Part shown: positions 7,915-16,348 of the stretch, piece by piece | Numbering within the stretch: position 1 is the first letter of the stretch | Layout: each line of letters starts with the position of its first letter | Source of the DNA: Dehalococcoidia bacterium | GTDB lineage: Bacteria > Chloroflexota > Dehalococcoidia > Lucifugimonadales > Australimonadaceae | NCBI GenBank assembly: GCA_022820645.1 | Contig: JAJEFD010000002.1 | Location: 1 to 64,000, forward strand | Direction: 5' to 3' | Length of the DNA stretch: 64,000 bases | The notes under the pieces: generated by a model | Seen by the model: only the letters and a program-made list of their open reading frames with translations | The model's database searches: none | What the model was told of the DNA's origin: nothing | Made by a program: the position numbers and the translations under genes

Positions 7915-8535
7915 TCACCCAGGACTGCCGAACATCTCGATGGGCGTCTGGCGCGGGCCGTAGCCCTGCCAGTACTCGCCGGTCTCCGGGCGGTAGCGGC
8001 CCTGCAGGTGATTGCCCGCCTTGTTGCTGCGGATGATGACCGCGACCGAGCGCTCGCCCACCGTGTTCTCCCGGTGGATCTCGTACGGCCCTACGAGGTC
8101 GATCTCGCCGGGGCCCACGTACAGGTTCGACGCCAGCGTGATCTCGGCGTAGTCGGGGCGCGAACCGTCGTCGTGCCGGTCGTAGCGCTCGATGCGCTCG
8201 TGGCCGTCGAGTACGCCGTAGAGCGTGTAGATGTACCCGTGGTCGTGGATGCCCGACAGCCTGCCCTGGCGCGACTCGCCCTTGACGAGGCCGTTGATTG
8301 CGAACCCGAAGTCCGGGTCCTCGTAGAAGATGAGGTTCTCGCCGCGCCCTTCCTTCGCCACGCAGTCCGGCCAGTTCTTCGACGCCTCGATGACCGTGGG
8401 GTCGGCGAGCAACTCCGCCAGGATGGGCCGGAGCGCTTCCCAGCGCGTCGGCAGGTCGGGCTCGCTCTCGAACAGCTCTCGAGTCTTGCTGATGAAACGG
8501 TCCAGCGCGTTCTGTGTCCTCGTCTCAACGACCAT
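7915..8535 (-). CDS. Cysteine-dioxygenase-like cupin protein
   Basis: A 206-residue single-domain cupin. Metal-site candidates are the His residues in GIHDHGYIYTLYGVLDGHE and in YEIHRENT, the pattern of predicted metal-dependent beta-helix enzymes related to cysteine dioxygenase/3-mercaptopropionate dioxygenase. The ATG at 8535 follows GAAGGAGGCG and is chosen over an in-frame Met further upstream. It is divergent from the two-domain cupin at 8666, with 130 bases between. A thiol dioxygenase role is plausible but not proven. Confidence 0.8.
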   Translation of the reverse strand: MVVETRTQNALDRFISKTRELFESEPDLPTRWEALRPILAELLADPTVIEASKNWPDCVAKEGRGENLIFYEDPDFGFAINGLVKGESRQGRLSGIHDHGYIYTLYGVLDGHERIERYDRHDDGSRPDYAEITLASNLYVGPGEIDLVGPYEIHRENTVGERSVAVIIRSNKAGNHLQGRYRPETGEYWQGYGPRQTPIEMFGSPG

Positions 8536-8665
8536 GGCGGCGCCTCCTTCTTTGCGATCGGCTGCTGTCGGCAGTGTGCGCCCGACGCGAGGCGTAGTCA
8601 AGCGTGCACGCGCCACGCCGCTGGCGTATGGTTGCGTCTGTGGAACCTGGTACAAGGAGGGAGCC

Positions 8666-9826
8666 ATGACCACCGACGCCGATGCGGCCATCAAATACGC
8701 GCCGACACCCGAAGGGCTGGAGGACTTCGCGATACCCGACCCCTACGCCGACTGGCTGAAGGCCGAGGGCGTGAAGGTCATCGTCGACTACGCCTTCGAC
8801 GACATCGCGAACGTCGAGCTCGGCCCGTGGGAGCGCAAGGGCGGGAAGGGCGCCGTCATCAACATCCCCTACCACGTCCTCACGAACGACACCCACATCG
8901 TCGAGATCGACCCCGGCGGCAGTTCGGAGCCCGAGCACCACGTCTATGAGGAGTACGTCTACATCATCTCCGGGCGCGGCGCGACCAGCATCTGGCCCCA
9001 GGGCAGCGAGGACAAGAAGACCTTCGAGTGGAAGAAGGGCAGCCTCTTCTCGATACCTCTCAACTGCTGGTACCAGCACTTCAACGGCAGCGGCTCCGAG
9101 CCCGCGCGCTACCTCGCCGTGACGACCGCACCGCCGAACATGCGCCTCTTCAGCGACAACGACTTCATCTTCCAGTGCGACTACCCGTTCTCCGGCCGCT
9201 ACAGCGGCGAGGACGACTTCTTCAGCGGCAACGGCAAGCTCTACACCCGCCGCATCTGGGCCTCCAACTTCATGCCGAACGCCCCCGACATGGCCCTCTA
9301 CGCCTGGAACGAGCGCGGCGCGGGCGGAATCAACTCGATGTTCGAGATGGCCGGCAACCTCTCGAAAGCCCACATCTCCGAGTTCCCCGTCGGCACGTAC
9401 AAGAAGGCGCACCGCCACGGCCCCGGCGCGAACCTCGTGCTCCTCAGCGGCGACGCAGGCTTCTCGCTCCTGTGGACGAAGGATGACATGTCAGACATCC
9501 GCAAGGCCGACTGGAAGGTCGGCTCGCTCGTCATCGTGCCGAGCGACGGGACGTACCACCAGCACTTCAACTCCGGCACGCGGCGCGCCCGCTACATGGC
9601 GCTCACGCCTGGCACGCACGGCCTGCGCGCGGCTATCCCGCGAGGGCAGGGCGCCGACCAGAGCTTCAAGGAGGGCGGCTACCAGATCGAGTACCAGGAC
9701 GAGGACCCGAAGATCCACGAGATCTTCGAGGGCGAACTGGACAAGAACGGCGTCACCTGCCGCATGAAGGCGTTCATCTCCTACTGCAAGGGTGAGGTCG
9801 GGCCCACCTCCGCCAGGGACGCGTAA
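8666..9826 (+). CDS. Two-domain cupin protein (bicupin 1)
   Basis: A 386-residue protein with two cupin domains. The first holds PGGSSEPEHHVYEEYVYIIS, the second TYKKAHRHGPGANLV and YHQHFNSG, giving metal-binding His/Glu sets in each. It is a close paralogue of the product of 31576-32730; the opening (GVKVIVDYAFDD against GVKRIVEYKFED), GGKGAVINIP and the C-terminus (CRMKAF-I-x-YC-x-GEVGPT) match. AAGGAGG at 8653-8659 fixes the start. It precedes an SDR gene by 11 bases, so the two probably act in one catabolic step series. An oxygenase or isomerase role on an aromatic or keto acid is possible; the substrate is unknown. Confidence 0.88.
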   Translation: MTTDADAAIKYAPTPEGLEDFAIPDPYADWLKAEGVKVIVDYAFDDIANVELGPWERKGGKGAVINIPYHVLTNDTHIVEIDPGGSSEPEHHVYEEYVYIISGRGATSIWPQGSEDKKTFEWKKGSLFSIPLNCWYQHFNGSGSEPARYLAVTTAPPNMRLFSDNDFIFQCDYPFSGRYSGEDDFFSGNGKLYTRRIWASNFMPNAPDMALYAWNERGAGGINSMFEMAGNLSKAHISEFPVGTYKKAHRHGPGANLVLLSGDAGFSLLWTKDDMSDIRKADWKVGSLVIVPSDGTYHQHFNSGTRRARYMALTPGTHGLRAAIPRGQGADQSFKEGGYQIEYQDEDPKIHEIFEGELDKNGVTCRMKAFISYCKGEVGPTSARDA

Positions 9827-9837
9827 GGAGCGGGACC

Positions 9838-10635
9838 ATGGACTTCGACCTCACCGGCAGAGTGGCCATCGTTACCGGCGGAGCGCAGGGCCTCGGCTTC
9901 GCCTGCTGTACCGAGCTCGCGAAGCACGGCGCCGACATCGTCGTCGTGGCGCGCGAGCCCGAGGATGTGACCGGCGGGCGCGCCCGGCCCCACGCCCCCG
10001 TGAGCGACGGCGTCGCCGCGGTCGAGGCGCTCGGACGCCGCGCCCTCGGCATCACCGCCGACGTACGCGACAAGGCGCAGGTCGACGCCATGGTCGAGCG
10101 CGTGCTCGCCGAGTGCGGGCGCATCGACGTCCTCGTGAACGTCGTCGGTGGGAGTTGGGGCGAGACGTTCAAGGCCGGGCCGCTCATGGAGTTGACCGAG
10201 CACGACCTCGTCGAGGCGTACCGCGTCAACGTCGTCACCATGTTCCAGTGCAGCGTCGCGGCGGTCCCCGCGATGAAGCAGCAGGGCAGGGGCTCCATCG
10301 TCAACATCGCCTCGGTCGCCGGACGCTCCCCCAGCCCCGACTCCCCGGCCTACGGCGCGGCGAAGGCGGGCGTCATCAACATGACGCTCTCCATGGCGCA
10401 GGCGTGGGGGCCGGAGGTGCGCGTGAACGCCATCGCCGTCGGCGGCATCGAGACGCCCCACCGCCCGCGCTGGCGCGAGGACTCGTCCGCGGCGTACCTC
10501 CCCGGCGGCGTCTCCGCGATGGGGCGCCTCGGCAAGCCGGAGGAGCACGCCGGCACCGTCGTCTGGCTCGCCTCCGACTACGCGGGCTACATCACCGGCG
10601 AGGTCATCGACGCCAACGGCGGCGCCCGCCGCTGA
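9838..10635 (+). CDS. Short-chain dehydrogenase/reductase
   Basis: A 265-residue classical SDR. The cofactor motif is TGGAQGLG, the NNAG position reads NVVGGS, and the catalytic set is Ser in NIASVAGRS with YGAAK. It ends with the usual ITGEVIDANGG. An insertion near residues 43-60 (TGGRARPHAP) lengthens the loop after the second beta strand. It starts 11 bases after the bicupin stop with GTAAGGAGCGGGACC ahead of it, so co-transcription is likely. Substrate unknown. Confidence 0.9.
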   Translation: MDFDLTGRVAIVTGGAQGLGFACCTELAKHGADIVVVAREPEDVTGGRARPHAPVSDGVAAVEALGRRALGITADVRDKAQVDAMVERVLAECGRIDVLVNVVGGSWGETFKAGPLMELTEHDLVEAYRVNVVTMFQCSVAAVPAMKQQGRGSIVNIASVAGRSPSPDSPAYGAAKAGVINMTLSMAQAWGPEVRVNAIAVGGIETPHRPRWREDSSAAYLPGGVSAMGRLGKPEEHAGTVVWLASDYAGYITGEVIDANGGARR

Positions 10636-10677
10636 TCCCCCGGGTAGTGCGCAGGCGTGAGGCTCTGAAGATGCGGC

Positions 10678-13158
10678 GTGGCCATGCATAACATACTCGG
10701 GTGGCTGAGCTGGCTGGTCACGGTCCGTCCGTGGCTCACGCTGCTCGTTCTCCTCGTCGTCACCGTCCTGATGGCCATGGGGTCGAACCTGCGCGAGGCG
10801 CCGCTGGACACCGAGGGGACGCTTCCCCGGGACAGCGACGTCGCTATGGCGATGGCCGAGATCGACGAGCTCTTCGGCGACTCCGGCGAGGTCAGGGTGG
10901 TGACGCTCCTCTTCCGCGGCGAGGCGCTCACGCCCGGCGGGCTCGCCCAGATGGACACCCTGCTCGCCCGTATCGCCGCTGATCCGGACGTGGAGGGGAT
11001 ACTGGCGGCGGTCGCCCCGTTCTTCGCGCCCTCGCTGCTCGTCAAGACCGGGCTCCAGGTCGCGAGCCTGGAAGGCGTCACGCAGGAGCAGATCGACGCT
11101 GTCCGGAGCGTTCCCGGCATCCGGGAGACGATCGCCGCGATGACCGGGACCGACACGGACGGCACGCCCGTCGCGGTGGGGAGCATCCGCCTGCACGACA
11201 CCGGCGACGAGCGCGTCGTCGACGCCGAGCGGAGGATCAACGAACTGGCGATCGAGGACGAGGGACCGCTGCGCGTGAGCAGCATCTCGTTCGTCGTCAT
11301 CGAGGACGACTACAAGAAGGGTATCGAGGGGATGGGGCCGCTGATCGGGCTGGCGCTGCTGCTCATCGCGGCGCTGGTCGTGCTCTTCATGCGCTCCCTC
11401 TCGGACCTGCTGCTCACCCTGCTGGGGCTCTTCATCGCGATGATGTGGATCGTGGGGGTAGAGGGCTGGCTCGGACCGGGAGGACTCGGGCTGGTCGGCG
11501 CCCCGAACACCCTCACGGCGATGGTGCCCATCATCGTGATCGGCCTGACGGTGGACTACGCGATCCAGGCCGCCTCCCACTACCGGGAGCAGCGCATCGA
11601 CGGCGAGACGGTTGCGTCCGCCGCGCGGGTGGGACTGCGGAACGTCGTCGTCCCGCTGATGCTGGCAGCCGCGACGACCATCGTCAGCCTGCTGGTGGGC
11701 CTCTTCTCCCCGGTCGAGATAGTCGGCGACTTCGGCATCGTCGGCGGGCTGGGTGTGGGGCTGAGTCTCATCGTGATGCTGACGCTGATCCCGGCCGGTC
11801 GAACGATCATCGACCGCAGGCGCGAGGCGCGCGGCAGGCTGCGGCCGACCCGTCCGATCTCGCAGGCGTTGCCCGGCATCGACCGGCTGGCGGAATTGCT
11901 GGGCAGACAGGTCACCCGCAGACCCGCGCCCTACATCGTCGCCGTGCTGGCGGTGACGCTCGCGCTGGGGTTCGCGGCCAGGGGCCTCGAGTCGGAGTTC
12001 AGCATCAGGGACCTCCTGCCACGGGGCGGCACGGTGCTGGAAGACCTGGGCACGCTCGACAGGTCCGTCGGCGGCTCGACGGAGAACACGAGCGTGCTCC
12101 TCAGGGCGGAGGCCACGGAGACCCGCACGCTCCTCAACCTGCACGAGTTCAGGGACGCCTTCCAGGACGAGCAGCGCCGCCCGGCGGCGGCTGCGGGGCC
12201 GGTCCAGATATCGTACGAGCTGCTCATCGAGGACTGGACCCACGACAGCGGGCAGCCCGGCGACAAGTACGACCCGCGGCTCGAAGCGCTCTTCCGGCAG
12301 GCCACCGCGGGCGTGCGGCTCGACGGGGCGCTGATGCAGCAGCTCATCGACGAGATCGAAGCGAGAGACCCCGCTCTGCGGCACAGCCTGGTCAACGATC
12401 GTGCCGGCGTCGACACGATACTGCTCCAGTTCCCGGCTTCCACCGGCGACCCTGCCGCGTCGAAGCGGCTGCAGGACGACGTCGAGGCGGTCTGGGCCGG
12501 CGACGACGACGCCCTCACGGCGACCTCGGACAGCATCATCTCGTTCGTGGTCACGGACACCATCAGGGACCGGCAGACGGAGTCGATCGGCACGACCATC
12601 GCGGCGGCCCTGGTAGTCCTCACGCTCTTCTTCTGGCTGACGGTGCGCCAGCCCGCGCTGGCGGTCATCGCGGTCGTGCCGACGGTGCTCGTCCTCATCT
12701 CGGTGCTGGGCACGATGGCGCTGCTGGGCATCCCGTACACCATCACCACGTCCATCATCACGGCGCTCTCCATCGGCATCGGGGTGGACTACACCATCCA
12801 CATGATCCATCGCTACCGCGAGGAGTTCGCGCGCCTGCGCAACCCGGAGCGGGCGGCGGTCCGGACGCTCTCGATCACCGGCTCGGCGCTGCTGGGCTCC
12901 GCGCTGACGACGGCGCTGGGCATCGGCGTGATGGCGTTCTCGCCGCTCGCCGCGATGCAGCAGTTCGGCATCACGGCTGCCATCACCATCGCCTATTCGC
13001 TCCTCTTCTCCGTCCTGCTCGTCCCGCCCGCCATGACGGTCTGGGGCGCGTTCCAGAACATGCGGCTGCGCTCCGCGACCGAGCGCCAGTGGGCGGAGCT
13101 CGACGTCGCGATCGAGGAGATATACCACCGCCATGAACATGACGACGACGCGTCCTAG
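10678..13158 (+). CDS. MMPL-type RND superfamily exporter
   Basis: An 826-residue integral membrane protein with the RND duplication: one TM helix, a large exterior loop, a five-helix bundle, then the same again. The signature helices are GLTVDYAIQAASHYREQ near residue 287 and GIGVDYTIHMIHRYREE near 700, the proton-relay region of MMPL/HpnN-type transporters. Start is uncertain: GTG at 10678 has GAAG seven bases upstream, while ATG at 10684 is two codons inside. It lies 42 bases after the SDR gene. Cargo (lipid, hopanoid or drug) cannot be told. Confidence 0.9.
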   Translation: MAMHNILGWLSWLVTVRPWLTLLVLLVVTVLMAMGSNLREAPLDTEGTLPRDSDVAMAMAEIDELFGDSGEVRVVTLLFRGEALTPGGLAQMDTLLARIAADPDVEGILAAVAPFFAPSLLVKTGLQVASLEGVTQEQIDAVRSVPGIRETIAAMTGTDTDGTPVAVGSIRLHDTGDERVVDAERRINELAIEDEGPLRVSSISFVVIEDDYKKGIEGMGPLIGLALLLIAALVVLFMRSLSDLLLTLLGLFIAMMWIVGVEGWLGPGGLGLVGAPNTLTAMVPIIVIGLTVDYAIQAASHYREQRIDGETVASAARVGLRNVVVPLMLAAATTIVSLLVGLFSPVEIVGDFGIVGGLGVGLSLIVMLTLIPAGRTIIDRRREARGRLRPTRPISQALPGIDRLAELLGRQVTRRPAPYIVAVLAVTLALGFAARGLESEFSIRDLLPRGGTVLEDLGTLDRSVGGSTENTSVLLRAEATETRTLLNLHEFRDAFQDEQRRPAAAAGPVQISYELLIEDWTHDSGQPGDKYDPRLEALFRQATAGVRLDGALMQQLIDEIEARDPALRHSLVNDRAGVDTILLQFPASTGDPAASKRLQDDVEAVWAGDDDALTATSDSIISFVVTDTIRDRQTESIGTTIAAALVVLTLFFWLTVRQPALAVIAVVPTVLVLISVLGTMALLGIPYTITTSIITALSIGIGVDYTIHMIHRYREEFARLRNPERAAVRTLSITGSALLGSALTTALGIGVMAFSPLAAMQQFGITAAITIAYSLLFSVLLVPPAMTVWGAFQNMRLRSATERQWAELDVAIEEIYHRHEHDDDAS

Positions 13159-13159
13159 C

Positions 13160-13270
13160 TTGTCGTTCCTGCGTAGGCAGGAACCTCGCTTGGTGTAGGG
13201 GCGTCCCCCGTGGGCGCCCTGTTCGGACTCCCCTCGCCCTCTGGGAGAGGGGCACGCACTTCAGTGCGCA
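13160..13270. repeat. Mosaic of three interspersed repeat types
   Basis: Three repeat types seen elsewhere in the window sit end to end: a tcgttcctgcgtaggcagga palindrome, a taggggcgtcccccgtgggc unit, and a ccctctgggagagggg hairpin unit. A TATAGT -10-like box at 13293-13298 lies just downstream, before the reductive-dehalogenase-like gene. Confidence 0.75.
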
Positions 13271-13330
13271 GTGAGAGGTTGCCTGTTTGGCGTATAGTGT
13301 GCCCGTAACCCCGTGACAGGGAGGACGCCC

Positions 13331-14617
13331 ATGGTCATCAAGGACGAAGCGCCGAATGAAGAAGCGGTGTGGGAGCCGATCCCGTACCTGGGACGCAGCG
13401 TGCGGGTCGTGGGCGACTGGCAATCGGTCGACGCCGCGCAGACTCCCCACGAGAAGAACAAGCGGGGCGAACTCGGCAAGCCGCTCCACAACTGGTACTT
13501 CAACCGCACGTCCCGCGACCCGCTCGGGCGCGTCGCGACGGCCAACTCGTCGGCCGACCGGCGGAACGCCATCGAAACGCACATCGCCGGGGCCCCTCGC
13601 GGGAAGATCAACCCGGAGCGCACCGAGGTCGTTGACCCGAAGGTCATGACCGAGCACATCAAGCGCGTCGCCAAACACCTGGGCGCGTCGGACGTCGGCA
13701 TCATGCGCGTCCACCCGTCGTTCCTCTACAAGGAGGGACGCTACCCCGACGACGGCAGGGGCGCGGACGGCGGCGGCGGCACAATCATGGTGAGCGCCGA
13801 GGAGACCGCGCGCCGCTACCCGTACGCCATCGCCTGCATCTACGCCTGGGACTACGACATGGGCCGCGCGCACCGGCACCGCATCGGCGACGCCGCGTAC
13901 CACTTCGGCGCGGAGGCGCTCCGCTCGACCTACGCCAACCTCGCGGGCTACATCCGGGAGTTGGGCTACGGCGTGGCGACGCGCGTAGCGACCCCCATGC
14001 CGGTTGCGCTCGGGGCGGGGCTCGGCGAGATCGGCAGGCACGGCATGCTCATCACCGAGCGGTTCGGCGCCCGCGTCCACCTCGGCGACCCCATCCTGAC
14101 CGACCTGCCGCTCGTGCCCGACGAGCCCATCGACATAGGCGTCGAGGACTTCTGCAAGGTCTGCCGCAAGTGCGCCAACACCTGTCCCACCAACAGCATC
14201 TCCACGGAGGGCAAGAAGGTCGTCAACGGCGTCGAGAAGTACAAGATCAACTGGGAGACCTGCTACCGGCTGCGGCCCCACGTCATGGAGTACTGGGACA
14301 TCTGCATGACCTGCGTGGCGGTCTGCCCCTACACGAAGCCGGACGCCTGGTGGCGCACCGTGGCTGTACGGGCGATCAAGTGGACGCCCATCCCCCTGCG
14401 CGGCATCACGACCCGCGCGCTGAAGTGGATAGACGACCGCTTCTGGGGCAAGCTGGGCCGCAAGCGCGTGCAGTGGATGAGCCACGACTCCGGTCGGCTG
14501 AAGCTGCCCGACGGCACGGTTATGCCGGAGGAGCCGGAGCGCGGCTACTACTACCCCCTCAAGGAGAACACGCGCCGCTTCGACATCCTGAAAGAGAAGC
14601 TGAAGAGCAAGGCGTAG
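13331..14617 (+). CDS. Reductive-dehalogenase-like corrinoid/iron-sulfur protein (RdhA/QueG superfamily)
   Basis: A 428-residue protein with RdhA-like order. A central corrinoid-binding-type region (YIRELGYGVATRVATPMP, then GLGEIGRHGMLITERFG and DPILTDLPL) is followed by two ferredoxin-type clusters: Cys275, Cys278, Cys281, Cys285 and Cys311, Cys325, Cys328, Cys332. No Tat signal or N-terminal leader is present and no RdhB-type membrane anchor is nearby, so this resembles cytoplasmic, catabolic-type dehalogenases rather than organohalide-respiratory ones. QueG (epoxyqueuosine reductase) is a related alternative, but the C-terminal extension after the clusters (about 95 residues, with a KLPDGTVMPEEPERGYYYPL-like tail) and the neighbours differ from QueG. 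Starts with GGGAGGACGCCC upstream; followed by two probable partners. Confidence 0.8.
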   Translation: MVIKDEAPNEEAVWEPIPYLGRSVRVVGDWQSVDAAQTPHEKNKRGELGKPLHNWYFNRTSRDPLGRVATANSSADRRNAIETHIAGAPRGKINPERTEVVDPKVMTEHIKRVAKHLGASDVGIMRVHPSFLYKEGRYPDDGRGADGGGGTIMVSAEETARRYPYAIACIYAWDYDMGRAHRHRIGDAAYHFGAEALRSTYANLAGYIRELGYGVATRVATPMPVALGAGLGEIGRHGMLITERFGARVHLGDPILTDLPLVPDEPIDIGVEDFCKVCRKCANTCPTNSISTEGKKVVNGVEKYKINWETCYRLRPHVMEYWDICMTCVAVCPYTKPDAWWRTVAVRAIKWTPIPLRGITTRALKWIDDRFWGKLGRKRVQWMSHDSGRLKLPDGTVMPEEPERGYYYPLKENTRRFDILKEKLKSKA

Positions 14618-14620
14618 GCG

Positions 14621-15175
14621 ATGGGACTCCTCCGCTGGCCCCTGCGCCGCTCGCGCGACCCCTACTGGGACGCCTTCGTGAACAGGCCGCTCGCCGACCC
14701 GGCGAACGCCATCACCGACGCCATCCGCCGCGCGCCGGAGGGGCGCATCTTCCCCGTCCGCAGCGAGCTGCCCGAACCGGCCCGGCTGCTGCAGGACCTC
14801 GACCAGCTCGTCCGGTTCCTGGGCGGCAGCGCCATCGGCGTGGCGAAGACCGACACCGCCTTCCTCCTCCCTGACGACGACACCGACCCCTCCGACCTCG
14901 CCGAGGACCACCCCTTGACCATCGTGTGCGCCGTACAGGCCGAGCATCACCCCGACAGGGTTAAGGGCATGGCCGCTCAGCACGTCCTGCACGAGTCGGC
15001 GTCCGTCAACTTCAGCCTCGCCGCCTACATCCGGGAGCTGGGCTACCGCGGAACCGTCCGCCCCGTGGACCCGGCCGCCGCCAGGGCCGCGGGCGTCGAG
15101 CCGGGACGCCACGAGTACGTCGGCGACGCCGTGCTGACCGACCTCCCGCTGCCCCTCGGCCGTCCGGGCTCGTGA
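14621..15175 (+). CDS. Cluster-less reductive-dehalogenase-like companion protein
   Basis: A 184-residue protein starting three bases after the RdhA-like stop. Its middle resembles that protein: FLGGSAIGVAKTD lines up with HLGASDVGIMRVH, SLAAYIRELGYRGTVRPVDP with NLAGYIRELGYGVATRVATP, and GDAVLTDLPL with GDPILTDLPL. It then stops before both iron-sulfur motifs. It may be a non-catalytic subunit or a corrinoid-handling partner; decay of a second copy is the alternative, though the frame is intact and the spacing tight. Confidence 0.7.
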   Translation: MGLLRWPLRRSRDPYWDAFVNRPLADPANAITDAIRRAPEGRIFPVRSELPEPARLLQDLDQLVRFLGGSAIGVAKTDTAFLLPDDDTDPSDLAEDHPLTIVCAVQAEHHPDRVKGMAAQHVLHESASVNFSLAAYIRELGYRGTVRPVDPAAARAAGVEPGRHEYVGDAVLTDLPLPLGRPGS

Positions 15176-15190
15176 CCGGAGGACTCGCGC

Positions 15191-15850
15191 ATGACCACTG
15201 ACGCCCCCTTCTCCAGCTACGTCATCACCGACCCGTGCATCGGCGTGAAGGACGGCACGTGCGTCGAGGTCTGCCCCGTCGACTGCATCGCCTCCTCCGA
15301 CGACGAGCCGCAGTTCTTCATCGACCCCGCCCTCTGCATCGCCTGCGAGCAGTGCGTGCTCGTCTGCCCCGTGGACGCCATCTACCTCGAGCACGAGGTG
15401 CCGGAGGAGTGGAAGGCGTCGATCGAGCGGAACCGCGCCTTCTTCCTCGAGGCGAAGCAGGACACGCCCGCCGTCTCCGTCGAGTGGGCGCAGCAGCTCA
15501 TCCGGTCGGCCCTCGCCCGCGCGGGCGAACTCGGCCTCGACGTGAGCGTCGTGGTGGTCGACCAGCGCGGCGAGCCCGTCGCGACCTCCCCGGCCACCTC
15601 GGACGACGCCGCCAAAATGCAGACCGCCGCCAACCGCGCGTACACCGCCGTCGGCTTCGCCCTCTCGACCTCGCAAGTCAACGAGCGCGCGCTCGAACGC
15701 GCCCCCGATTCGCTCGACCGCACGCGCCTCGCCGCCGGACCGGGCGGCATCCCCATCGGCAGGCCGTACGTCGTCGGCGCCATCGGCGTCGCGGGCGGCG
15801 CCCCCGATCAGGACGAGCAGTGCTGCCGCGCCGCCGTCACCGGCGGGTAG
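15191..15850 (+). CDS. Ferredoxin fused to a GlcG/HbpS (PduO-C)-like domain
   Basis: A 219-residue fusion. Residues 1-65 form a seven/eight-iron ferredoxin: Cys16-x7-Cys24-x3-Cys28 (plus Cys32), and a Cys49-x2-Cys52-x2-Cys55-x3-Cys59-Pro cluster. After a linker, residues 96-217 match the GlcG/HbpS family (DVSVVVVDQRGEPVA, then GGIPI, VVGAIGVAGG and DQDEQC). Members of that family and the PduO C-terminal domain bind haem or cobalamin. Beside a corrinoid-type reductase, a role as electron donor and cofactor-binding partner is suggested. GGAGG at 15178-15182 supports the start. I do not know this domain pair as a described protein. Confidence 0.8.
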   Translation: MTTDAPFSSYVITDPCIGVKDGTCVEVCPVDCIASSDDEPQFFIDPALCIACEQCVLVCPVDAIYLEHEVPEEWKASIERNRAFFLEAKQDTPAVSVEWAQQLIRSALARAGELGLDVSVVVVDQRGEPVATSPATSDDAAKMQTAANRAYTAVGFALSTSQVNERALERAPDSLDRTRLAAGPGGIPIGRPYVVGAIGVAGGAPDQDEQCCRAAVTGG

Positions 15851-15856
15851 GGGGCT

Positions 15857-16310
15857 GATCCCCTCTCCCTACAAGGGGAGAGGGCTAGGGAGAGGGTACT
15901 CCGGGTGATGGGAAGCGGTGTGTCAGGTGTAGGGGCGTCCCTCGTGGGCGCCCTGCTTGTCATTCCGAGCGGAGCGCGGCGCAGCCGAGGAATCTCTCAG
16001 GTGTCTGATCCCCTCTCCCTACAAGGGGAGAGGGCTAGGGAGAGGGTACTCCGGGTCCGGGTGTCAGGTGTAGGGGCGTCCCTGGTGGGCGCCCTTGCCC
16101 CGTCATTCCCGCGCAGGCGGGAATCCAGAGTTCCCGTAAGGCACGCGGTGGGGCGCAGGGCGGAGGGTGTCCGGTGTAGGGGCGTCCCTCGTGGACGCCC
16201 TTGCCGTTGTCATTCCGAGCGGAGCGCAGCGCAGCCGAGGAATCTCTCGGCTGTCCGATCCCCTCTCCTGAGGGAGAGGGTTAGGGTGAGGGCCCTCGGT
16301 GGGGTGCAGA
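15857..16310. repeat. Dense mosaic of interspersed repeats (intergenic block 15851-16348)
   Basis: The non-coding stretch is built almost wholly of repeat units. A ccctctccctacaaggggag hairpin unit occurs twice (about 15860-15900 and 16008-16050) and a shorter form at 16258. A taggggcgtccctcgtgggc unit occurs at 15928, 16069 and 16175. A cattccgagcggagcg...gaggaatctctc unit occurs at 15959 and 16208, and a gtcattcccgcgcaggcggg palindrome at 16102. No gene is visible in it. Confidence 0.85.
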
Positions 16311-16348
16311 GCGGAGGGCCAGGATGGGGGTGAACCGGCGGTGTGTAC

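Noticed and set aside
9781-13140. A 1119-codon open frame on the minus strand
   Set aside because: It lies wholly opposite the cupin end, SDR and RND exporter genes, is rich in Arg/Asp/His low-complexity sequence and has no domain motif; a typical antisense shadow in GC-rich DNA.
12983-15676. An 897-codon open frame on the minus strand
   Set aside because: Antisense to the dehalogenase-like module; composition of Arg/Gly/Val/Asp without motifs.
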